Shown in pieces: positions 48,901-55,316 of a stretch of 55,951 nucleotides of DNA. This DNA comes from Methanobacteriota archaeon (GTDB lineage: Archaea; Thermoplasmatota; Poseidoniia; Poseidoniales; Thalassarchaeaceae). Made by a program: the position numbers and the translations under genes. The notes beneath the pieces were generated by a model. The model saw nothing but the letters and a program-made list of their open reading frames with translations, made no database searches and was not told where the DNA came from. The stretch is from positions 1 through 55,951 of the forward strand of contig JABIGF010000010.1 in NCBI GenBank assembly GCA_018650285.1. Direction: 5' to 3'. The stretch's first letter is position 1. Each line of letters opens with the position of its first letter.

Positions 48901-51296
48901 CAACAATAGCAGAAATAACGACTGTTAACGGTGTTCAAATTCAAGATGGCGTAGATATCTATGGTGTTGCTTTGGTAGAGTATGACGATGGTTCACTTGG
49001 TCTTCCTTCATCTATTATTGGGCCATCCTCTTCAAGTGACGAAATTCCACTACCTCCCGTTTGGGCTGATGCTGGTCCTGCTGAAGGAGGAGCTGATGGT
49101 GACCTCTATGTTGAATGGAGTAAATGTACCGCAATTGATCATGCGGGCACGCGAATTTGGGTTGCTAATCAAGAAATCAGTGATGCCGTTGGTCTAATAT
49201 CTCAAGGTAGCGATATGAACGCTCAAGCAAACAGCACAGTGTTACAACTTGAGAAAGGTCGTCCTTATTGGGTTGCATTGACTTGTGTAGATGAAGGAGG
49301 CCTTCACGACCCAGTAAATGCAACAATCATTGGCCCAGTTGTACCAACTGGTGGAATTAATGATGGAATCCCTCCTGCTCCGGTGACAAATATTACTGCT
49401 TATGATACGCCTGAAGATGAAGGTGGAAGAATTACAGTAAACTGGACTCCAAATACAGAAGAGGATTGTGCTTGGCATACAATTCTTGTTCGCCCTTCAC
49501 TCACTGATGAACCGGTGCCAACAAACGTTGAAGATTTTGCTAACGCAACAATAGTGGCAGATTGTATTACAAATTCAACGATTATTTCAGATTGGGGCGG
49601 ACTTCCACTTGATGACAATACATTGTATTGGGTGACAGTTGTAGCGTTTGATGCATGGGGTAATGGTGACCTTGGAAATGTCACTGTAGTTCAAGTGGCA
49701 CCAGAGAAGAATTTGCAAGGTTCAAATCCACCCGCACGTGTAGAGAACCTCTCTGCGTGGGACCACCCTAACGATATGGGTGAGGCTATTGATGTAAATT
49801 GGGCAGCTTCTACTGTTGATGATTTTGGTTACTATGTTGTTTGGGCAAGTAGTCAACCCGTTGATGATTTAGTTATTGCTTGGTCTCGATGTAAAGATGA
49901 CCTTGAGTCTTGTGGGGCAGTCAAAATTAACATCCAACACCCATTTGATGCTGAAGATGGAATCCTCAATATTACGATGACAAAGGCACTTTATGATGGT
50001 GATAGTGTTGAGAATTCTGTAACTGACACAATCAGGCCAAATGTACCATTGTCTGTGACTGTAACCGTTCATGATTTGTATGGCACCTCCTTTTTGACCG
50101 GTTTGCCATCAGTTGTGGTAACTCCTATTGATAACCGTGATGATATTATTGCACCCGACCGTTTGGCTGCTCCTGTCGTCACTGATGTCCCAGATGATAA
50201 TGGTACAGCAGTATTTGTTGAGTTTGAGTTGAGCGCTGCTAGTGACATTGACCACTATGAAGTCTATTCAGATATTGTTGCTTACACAAGTAGTGGTCAC
50301 AGACAACCAGTAATGACTCTAGATCGCAATGTTGAGCAACCTGTTTTATTGGAAATTATCAACGATGGCGAATTAATCATTCCAGGAATTCCAATTCATG
50401 TAGCAATTGTCCCAGTTGATTCATCTGGAAATGCTCATCGTGACAAATTGAATGTTGGCTCAGGGAAAGCGATTGATAATTCTGGAGATGACCCCGGTGG
50501 CCATCTCCCTGACGTTGACTTTATGATTCAGTGGAGTGAAGATGGTGGGGCAATTGAAGTTGATTGGGCAATTGTTCCCCGCACAGATATTCGCAGTTAC
50601 CGAATATTTGTTAGCGATTCACGTTTTGAAAATACTGATGAAGCAAATATGATCAAAGGTGGAATCATAGGGACTTTTTGGTCACTTGATAAGTTCAACG
50701 AAACAGATAGTTTTGACAATTCAACCCATTGGTATGTTGCGGTTTCAGCTTATGATGGAAATGTTTGGAAACACCTTGTTCAATCTAAGGAATTGAAGCC
50801 ATATGCGGCACCTTCTGACGGCGGTGGTGACGATGGTGATGGGGAGGCAAGTTCAGGATTGTTGGATTTGTTGAATATCAATACACTACTAACAATCATA
50901 CTTTCATTAGCAATTGTGACAGTTCTATTGTTGGCAGTTAAGGCGCGTCGAAAGCGTGGGCGTAATGAGGCGTGGGATTTAGCACACGCCGCTTGGGGCT
51001 TACCAAAAGAAGAGGATTGGGGTGATGGAGATGGGCCAACTAGAATGGACCCAGATGTGGATTTGGCTGGGACTTTAATGCCAGCAGCATCACAGATTCA
51101 ATCAAGCCAAAGCGACGCCCCCAAAGCATCGTCAACAGATCACAGTGGCTTTGCAGAATCTCGTTCTCAAACAGCCCCAACTGATGCGAGCAAAAGACTC
51201 GCCGACATTTCTCAAGATTTGTTTGACGAACCTGCAACCAGTAAGCCATCAAGCGGCGATTCAGTACTTGATTCATTGATTGATGACCTATTATGA
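42948..51296 (+). CDS. giant cell-surface protein: beta-propeller repeats, Fn3-like repeats, C-terminal membrane anchor
   Basis: A 2782-residue secreted protein. A signal peptide (SPFLLVGLMLLASLSP) covers about residues 9-30; ATG 42897 is an alternative start. Residues about 60-1880 are beta-propeller blades of the two-component-regulator type (LYAGTNYGAG, MWVGTADGADRW, IWIGGDFGLRLLD, LPSNDIV). About six Fn3-like units follow (roughly nucleotides 48700-50800, about 110 residues each), then a Gly/Asp linker, one transmembrane helix at about 2645-2668, a basic A-R-R-K-R-G-R-N stop, and a cytoplasmic tail of about 110 residues. It probably binds or senses polymers at the surface. No catalytic motif seen. 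Confidence 0.85.
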   Translation: MAQGNRTTSPFLLVGLMLLASLSPLLQINVVANNSQVVQWGSGGHNDSGWVSIDAVGADPASGILAEGDLHLNLAPGAMVENLSFEVRVNGSNGTWVEQPQLSFVDTQTPIMDWRGLGGFGQQNDLMGADPHSSRLTPNADTGASWLLPGGAEVTDLVVEALRPADAYVSFTPFSIDVSAAALHPEDGRLYLLINETIIQLDATNDPPVIELAENITGASTMVVDAINDMLLVSVDDGATKFRAWSLTDSTELTGPFSIESSFLGNSSQIVTAMMTDTGGLVWAGTNEAELMAAGISVTTNPSAGSDTVTDMLEIGGVVYLATDGGGVMRYDTSSSQWLSSWDTQNALPSDDIVQLDVVNGVLMIAMADAGIVRYNVATSSWLATWTDANWLNSNDVHGMAQGGEWLHILAGNTLHFYNMTMGAFSTSKAIQDVGLVRDGIDLIGWPSGGSRAPGIDSVLVGDGGGSFALFQPATPPTHTSTILLASGPSSAVMYDALEVNNVVWVAGNRVIDRFDKQQNRWLTPIETGTVNQALETDGTSVWLATSDDGIYNFAFNGSELAHLTTSDNLNSNDADHLAFDASTDTIVVGHSNAGVTLVNASNQTVISSWSTGTSNAFSNNVRGVAARSAIAYIASNEGVLRIDLVNDTLLSSWRSTGMDDVSYMPVETDGNYMYLGMFGYGVLVFDRLSGDVVDTWRANSGSNGISDNNVYSLHRDTGGSMWVGTADGADRWDGVSWSHIQAQRGFNPSSFYDLDSDSNYLYAGTNAGACQYRLSDLHEESCWTYYTNPEGLPSSWVYAVSILSNGNLYAGTNYGAGIIDVVNDTVIDVWEAGEATWNAATYEYNDVAYIGLNGVGVARYDRINGVWLQEWDSSNSNNLVTDNDVTTLIPDRQPHRIWIGGDFGLRLLDLDNETVEETFSRSNGQNAPGELIIIGNVLYYSEERAGTQSNDNIYRYDIDNMTALSSIDAGQQISQSGLVYGIGEGPDGMLWIGVTPSSWWGLDTGSVVRWDHANDTWGSPLDATGSILRVNAVYAGECEPLNVSACHIFASYGEKVHRQFDYYGNLLNEWDENVIQGPIRSIDLYQGLIHFATYDGIARYDMYNDTWETTLTPGNGLPSNSEDTIFDIEIVGDDLWYTTMANNGWNRNSRIFRYNGTSHVWSSWQAGSTNIPQGFGFSMEVCNDIMHIAMSRYQGFGTQGGVARFDLNTSAWLAGWAQGSSQNRGLDDDDAVALACDEIGDVVYVGFEQNNVGISRYSYSAGNWLNSISETANGIMSDQVFPDGMRWENGVLMISHTDENGGSGGISRIAANGGQLGSGIKIDVGSQASSMEVVPSNNARVEWMIGRPGGDSGYNRIDIINSTGLHKGAVDILAGLSSGRMLDVTFSGTDVWITSGDDSQQYYGSSILHGELLANGTIEWVDAYPFVWDVVNEMLPINNDLWVTTTSGLYKVDIATGQISGTPVPLHYQMHGIHYTGSELVIGLMGTTTTSAGFQVYNLTTNSWVQGSLLAGLPSNIVRDFVEYDNRIWVATYGGIGVWNTTTQAWDDSITTQNGLPSTIIEKIWVEGTELMLATPSGLVVWDVPSKSVVTMYDRTSGLIGNRVNDIAYTPSTVITSGNSTYTLGPTLFLSHNGEGPSRPGATAFDLTTMQPGQQYQVDMLPSNDVRAISADWWGVHVATIDEPLMHWNAAVNTMEAGSPSWIFQSWPITNLLSDGTTLIATSAGGMDWVDISSTTHGVIASENIHSLSGGWVGANGIWLTTYDSGLYGFGPAPNYLEVERESMRRAEPLMATFSGTSWDITNSTSPGQRITLIDSSNSQTIASQANSASPGGIPVHQLPLTLSSPIGGAAVWVSSQSLNYSGSWNLSALNPTLSQDFDLAARRGTLTQEGRDLHIRLYSPLNGTLEVRIIYDWTRSESAVEMLDLYDRPDDGGGVLIAEWTPSQDHGWAAYRIYLQEGNWSQTPTIAELESRAYDARIPMWSTTIAEITTVNGVQIQDGVDIYGVALVEYDDGSLGLPSSIIGPSSSSDEIPLPPVWADAGPAEGGADGDLYVEWSKCTAIDHAGTRIWVANQEISDAVGLISQGSDMNAQANSTVLQLEKGRPYWVALTCVDEGGLHDPVNATIIGPVVPTGGINDGIPPAPVTNITAYDTPEDEGGRITVNWTPNTEEDCAWHTILVRPSLTDEPVPTNVEDFANATIVADCITNSTIISDWGGLPLDDNTLYWVTVVAFDAWGNGDLGNVTVVQVAPEKNLQGSNPPARVENLSAWDHPNDMGEAIDVNWAASTVDDFGYYVVWASSQPVDDLVIAWSRCKDDLESCGAVKINIQHPFDAEDGILNITMTKALYDGDSVENSVTDTIRPNVPLSVTVTVHDLYGTSFLTGLPSVVVTPIDNRDDIIAPDRLAAPVVTDVPDDNGTAVFVEFELSAASDIDHYEVYSDIVAYTSSGHRQPVMTLDRNVEQPVLLEIINDGELIIPGIPIHVAIVPVDSSGNAHRDKLNVGSGKAIDNSGDDPGGHLPDVDFMIQWSEDGGAIEVDWAIVPRTDIRSYRIFVSDSRFENTDEANMIKGGIIGTFWSLDKFNETDSFDNSTHWYVAVSAYDGNVWKHLVQSKELKPYAAPSDGGGDDGDGEASSGLLDLLNINTLLTIILSLAIVTVLLLAVKARRKRGRNEAWDLAHAAWGLPKEEDWGDGDGPTRMDPDVDLAGTLMPAASQIQSSQSDAPKASSTDHSGFAESRSQTAPTDASKRLADISQDLFDEPATSKPSSGDSVLDSLIDDLL

Positions 51297-51359
51297 GTAA
51301 TATCTCAAGATGTGAGGTTTGATTGCCAAGAACCTGTACGGTAGAGGTGCGGTGAAGGT

Positions 51360-52163
51360 ATGTCAGGAGCAGCACACACATCCACTTTCACTACAATGAG
51401 GTGGAATGGCATCACTTCAGTTGCCCATTTCAATGAGCATTTGGAACGGTTAAAAGCGCATGCGCATAGGTTGGATATTGAATGGCCACGGAATGGAAAT
51501 TCTGCAATTCGAAAAGTGTTGTTAGATTCTTTTGATAGTGATACTGGTAGTTCAAACAATACAGATATTGGACTAGTAAAATTGCGCCTAGATGATGAAG
51601 GTACATTTTCAGCAGTTACACGTTGGAAACCGATTTCAGAAAATCAACTCACATCTGAAAATAATGTCAGTATTTGTAATGCTACAGCCGTTGAAGCACC
51701 ACGTTGGGATGGTGGTGTGACCGGTTGCAAACATGGTGATTGGCAACCATACCATGATGCGGGCGCCCTTGCAAACGAGAGGGGTTGTGAAATTGCTTTA
51801 CTAATTCATGATGATGCAGTGGTTGATTGCCAATGGGCAACACCGCTATTGCTAGATGACGACGGAACTGCTTGGTATCCCGCACCGTCTGAGGGTTGTG
51901 TTGATTCAATTTCTTTGAAAACAATAACTCCCTATCTTGCACAGGAAGGAATCCCACTGATAGCTGGGCGTTTAACTAGAAATTTAATTTCGCGGGCCCA
52001 TTCATTCATTGCAATTGGGAGTGGTATTGGGGTAAAACAGATATCAGAAATAGATGGTCAAAAAATTGGCAGTGACTCAACGTCTTTCGCAAACATGTGC
52101 CAACAATCATTTAATTCTGCGATTATTTCTGCTTGGTTTGATCTGAAGGAGGAAAAGGTATGA
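51360..52163 (+). CDS. pabC: class IV aminotransferase fold protein, probable aminodeoxychorismate lyase
   Basis: A 267-residue fold type IV PLP protein. The catalytic-lysine region is G-C-K-H-G-D-W-Q-P-Y (Lys near residue 124), followed by GALANERGCEIALLIHDD and EGCVDSISLKTI, which resemble the PabC pattern though they are more degenerate than usual. The lyase makes p-aminobenzoate from aminodeoxychorismate. The assignment leans on the PabB-PabA fusion downstream. A branched-chain aminotransferase role is possible but fits the context less well. GTGAAGGT precedes the ATG at 51360. Confidence 0.78.
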   Translation: MSGAAHTSTFTTMRWNGITSVAHFNEHLERLKAHAHRLDIEWPRNGNSAIRKVLLDSFDSDTGSSNNTDIGLVKLRLDDEGTFSAVTRWKPISENQLTSENNVSICNATAVEAPRWDGGVTGCKHGDWQPYHDAGALANERGCEIALLIHDDAVVDCQWATPLLLDDDGTAWYPAPSEGCVDSISLKTITPYLAQEGIPLIAGRLTRNLISRAHSFIAIGSGIGVKQISEIDGQKIGSDSTSFANMCQQSFNSAIISAWFDLKEEKV

Positions 52164-52222
52164 AGCCCTCATTATCTTGTTTTCTTGATATTGCATTGTG
52201 GTTGAAGGTGGTGCTTCGATGA
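52160..52222 (+). CDS. possible 20-codon ORF between pabC and pabBA
   Basis: ATG 52160 overlaps the stop of pabC (ATGA) and is preceded by AAGGAGG at 52146-52152 with a seven-base spacer. The frame encodes MKPSLSCFLDIALWLKVVLR and ends at TGA 52220-52222, which overlaps the pabBA ATG at 52219. It is in a different frame from both neighbours. Stop-start overlaps at both ends, plus a perfect Shine-Dalgarno, suggest a translated coupling or leader peptide. A chance frame cannot be excluded, because the Shine-Dalgarno also falls within pabC codons. Confidence 0.4.
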   Translation: MKPSLSCFLDIALWLKVVLR

Positions 52223-54585
52223 CTTTCCATAAACAATGGGCGGTAGGTGAGCAAGATGGGTTTGCCCCACAATTACTAGAATTTTTGCGCAGCAAAAAAT
52301 TAGTTGGTAAATTAGCGTCAACTTTTGGTGGCCCAGATGAATTATTGTTGCAATCCGGTGGACCAATAACGATTGATTCTAGTCAGACATTAATTGCAGG
52401 CCCTCCAACTATCAGAATCATCTCACAGCAGCCTTCTAGAATAAAGCAACCAGAATCATCAATGAGAGGTTCAGCATTAGTCGGGGAAGTTCACTTGGGC
52501 GAGGCCCAAGCAACATGTGATTGGCGTATTGAAGAGTGGAGTGAAAGTGGTATTTGGCAACCGCGAGTAACGGTTCAAAGAAGCGATTTATCATCAGCAT
52601 TGAGGTCATTAAATCATTTGCAGCCTGATTTGAATAATGGCGAAAAAGGAATCCAGCCGGGCTGTTTTGCAGGTTTATTGACTTATGATTTGGTGCAATG
52701 GACTGAACCCGTGAGACTTCATAATTTACCCCCACCCTCAGCACTATTGGGTATTCTTCACAGAGTAGATAGATGGGTTATTCATGACCGAGATGCTGGA
52801 ACTCTTACACTTTCTACTTTACACAAAGACAAGTGGTTTCACAATTGCAGTGAGGCTATTGAAGAGTGGTTAATAGGCGATATTGAAGAGTCGCAATCGG
52901 CGGTAGAAAAATCTGGTTTTGATTCAACTATTGATGATGAAAAACATAGTTCAATTGTTGATACTGTAAGGGATTCAATTCGTGATGGACAATTTTATCA
53001 GTTAAATTATGGCCGTATTTGGTCAGGTGAATTACATGACCCTTGGGCGGTTTACAAGCGGCTTGTGAAGAGCAATCCAGCACCCTATTCTGGTTGGCTA
53101 CTTGTTCCAGATTTTGACTATGTTCTTGCTAGCGTTAGTCCTGAATTGCTCTTGTCTTCTGATGGGGATGAAGTATCAACTAGGCCGATTAAAGGAACCC
53201 GCCCGCGTGCGCGCACGAAAGACCGAGATGATGTGCTGAAAAGAGAATTAGTTACTAGTCTAAAGGAGATTAGTGAACACATGATGCTAGTTGACCTTGA
53301 AAGGAATGACTTAGGAAAAGTCTGTTCCGTTGGTACAGTACGTTGGCATGATTGGCGTATTGAATCACACCCAAATGTGCACCATTTAGTTAGTGATGTT
53401 AGGGGGAAATTGCGCCCAGAATTAGATGGGTGGGATGCATTGCAGGCATTGTTTCCTGGCGGCAGCATTACTGGTTGTCCAAAGACAGTAACGATTGCAG
53501 CAATTGACGAATTAGAAGGAGTCTCACGCCGTGCTTGGACCGGGTCACTCGGTTTCTATGACCCGAGAAATGGTATTGCTTGTTGGAATATCCTAATTCG
53601 AACCCTAGAAGCCGAATATTCACGAGGGCGTTGGCAAGCAAAGGTTCAGGCTGGCGGTGGTTTAGTCTTTGAATCAAATTCGCTTGAAGAGGTGGAAGAA
53701 GCAAAATGGAAGGCACAGGCTCTTCTTGATGCTGCGTGGGGTGCTTCGGCAAGCAAGGTTCCCAGTGGTGATATGTCAATGGAGCTAGTGCCAATTCTAA
53801 GTCCTGAGACTAAAGCATTACATGCATCTCTAAATGCAGTATCTCAAGTTTGTATTGCACCAGCCGAACCAGTTGAATGGTTGTATAGTGACCCACCATT
53901 GACTCAAGTTTGCCAAGGGGAGCGTCGACTTTTGTTCGTTGACAATTTAGATTCATTTTCTTGGAATATTGTTCATGCGTGTTCCCAATTGGGTGCCGAA
54001 GTGATCTTAATTAATGGACGCGGGGGGGAAAAGAAATTGCCTATTGAAGAAATTCTTAGGGCGGTTAAACCGACTCACATTATTATCGGGCCAGGTCCTG
54101 GTTGGCCTGCAAATTCCTTGTTGACTCAAGAATTAGCTGCTAAAGCGCTTGCTGGTGACATCTTTGATTTAGATGGAAATAAAATCCCGTTACTTGGAAT
54201 TTGTTTAGGGCATCAAGCGATTGGGGAGGCGGCTGGCTGGAAATTATCTCCTGCCCCATCCGGAGCAGTACACGGAGTTACTGAAGAGATGTTATTGCAA
54301 AACAATCCACTGTTCTCACGAATGGATGATTGTCAACGAATGATGAGATACCATTCATTGGTATTAGAACCTACAAATGAAAATTTAGATATCATTGCTA
54401 CAGATATTTCTAAAACTCTTATCATGGGCATTTCTCATATTGACCATCCCGTGTGGGGGGTTCAGTTCCATCCTGAATCTTGTGGTTCACCCGAAGGATG
54501 GAAAATGCTAGAGAATTTTCTAACAGTTTCTTTCAGGGTTCCTAGTCAAAGCGTTGAAGTGCCTTTGGCCGGTCGACAGGTTTGA
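52219..54585 (+). CDS. pabB: aminodeoxychorismate synthase, PabB-PabA fusion
   Basis: A 788-residue protein. The N-terminal part (about 1-510) is the chorismate-binding synthase; PIKGTRPR at about 322 carries the Lys characteristic of PabB rather than the Ala of anthranilate synthase, and LFPGGSITGCPK is typical of the family. The C-terminal part (about 570-770) is a class I glutamine amidotransferase: LFVDNLDSF, GICLGHQ with the catalytic Cys at about 661, and VQFHPES with the His-Glu. It turns chorismate and glutamine into aminodeoxychorismate for folate synthesis. The PabB-PabA order is the reverse of plant and fungal fusions. ATG 52219 follows GAAGGTGGTG. Confidence 0.92.
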   Translation: MTFHKQWAVGEQDGFAPQLLEFLRSKKLVGKLASTFGGPDELLLQSGGPITIDSSQTLIAGPPTIRIISQQPSRIKQPESSMRGSALVGEVHLGEAQATCDWRIEEWSESGIWQPRVTVQRSDLSSALRSLNHLQPDLNNGEKGIQPGCFAGLLTYDLVQWTEPVRLHNLPPPSALLGILHRVDRWVIHDRDAGTLTLSTLHKDKWFHNCSEAIEEWLIGDIEESQSAVEKSGFDSTIDDEKHSSIVDTVRDSIRDGQFYQLNYGRIWSGELHDPWAVYKRLVKSNPAPYSGWLLVPDFDYVLASVSPELLLSSDGDEVSTRPIKGTRPRARTKDRDDVLKRELVTSLKEISEHMMLVDLERNDLGKVCSVGTVRWHDWRIESHPNVHHLVSDVRGKLRPELDGWDALQALFPGGSITGCPKTVTIAAIDELEGVSRRAWTGSLGFYDPRNGIACWNILIRTLEAEYSRGRWQAKVQAGGGLVFESNSLEEVEEAKWKAQALLDAAWGASASKVPSGDMSMELVPILSPETKALHASLNAVSQVCIAPAEPVEWLYSDPPLTQVCQGERRLLFVDNLDSFSWNIVHACSQLGAEVILINGRGGEKKLPIEEILRAVKPTHIIIGPGPGWPANSLLTQELAAKALAGDIFDLDGNKIPLLGICLGHQAIGEAAGWKLSPAPSGAVHGVTEEMLLQNNPLFSRMDDCQRMMRYHSLVLEPTNENLDIIATDISKTLIMGISHIDHPVWGVQFHPESCGSPEGWKMLENFLTVSFRVPSQSVEVPLAGRQV

Positions 54586-54594
54586 GGGAACCAT

Positions 54595-54960
54595 ATGCCA
54601 ACCTGTCGCTTGTGCCGCAGCATCTATCCTCAAGAGCACTTTATCACAGGTAATGGGCCGCGTTATTTGGTCTGTGCACGGTGTGGTGTTGACCACGGTT
54701 ATGTTACTAAAGAAGAGGTTCCACAACTCTATGATGATGAAACTGTCAAGGCTAGATTAGCGGTGATTGGTAGGAGATACGCTCCAATTCTATGGCTTGT
54801 TGTGGGGTGGGTCTTTTGGATACTTTTCTTTTCAGATCTCGTACTTTGGGGCCGAGCTTCTCTAGTTGTTTTAGTGATTGCAACACTAGCAGTTCCGGTT
54901 TTACATATTCTAGGTGGTGCTAAATACCAAGCGAATCTGCATCAATTGACGCCCAAATAA
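54595..54960 (+). CDS. zinc-ribbon membrane protein
   Basis: A 121-residue protein with a four-Cys zinc ribbon (C-R-L-C at residues 4-7 and C-A-R-C at about 27-30) followed by two hydrophobic segments at about 63-80 and 86-105. The ribbon would face the cytosol and may bind nucleic acid or protein. It starts 9 bases after pabBA and may share its transcript. No family is recognised. Confidence 0.65.
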   Translation: MPTCRLCRSIYPQEHFITGNGPRYLVCARCGVDHGYVTKEEVPQLYDDETVKARLAVIGRRYAPILWLVVGWVFWILFFSDLVLWGRASLVVLVIATLAVPVLHILGGAKYQANLHQLTPK

Positions 54961-55020
54961 TGGTGATTTGGGCCGATGCGCGGTATCCAATCGTTGAAAT
55001 AGTATCATGATAACCTGTAA

Positions 55021-55316
55021 TTTAGAGGGAACACTGGGTTCCCTGAACGAAACAAGTGAAACAGCGTGGAAATAGGAGAAGACAATAGTAGTCACAATAC
55101 TGAGATAGAATCGAAGCACGATGCTTCGCAGTCCATCGATTTGATGGGTTCTAACTTGGTTCTCCCCATCGCAAAAACAGTTAGTCAGAGCGTCTGCTTT
55201 GACGATTGTTTGAATCCCGTAATCCCGGAGATTGACGCCCAGCAGGCTGGGGCAGTCCTGGAAAGAGAGAACAGCGGGTTCTCTGTAACTTTAATAAAAA
55301 AAGGAGAAATGAAAAA
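55021..55316 (+). promoter_or_regulatory. hairpin-rich leader before the calcium-repeat gene
   Basis: This stretch (with 54961-55020, 356 bases without a convincing gene) holds five short hairpins. Two share a form: AGGGAAC-ACTGG-GTTCCCT (55026-55044) and AGAGAAC-AGCGG-GTTCTCT (55266-55284), 7-base stems around 5-base loops, with a compensated G-C to A-T change. Others are CGAAGCA-CGA-TGCTTCG (55112-55128), GATGGG with CCCATC (55143-55148 and 55165-55170) and CCCAGC with GCTGGG (55238-55251). A GTG-started frame of 84 residues (55066-55320) also spans it but shows no protein-like features. Structured leader RNA is the preferred reading. Confidence 0.4.
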
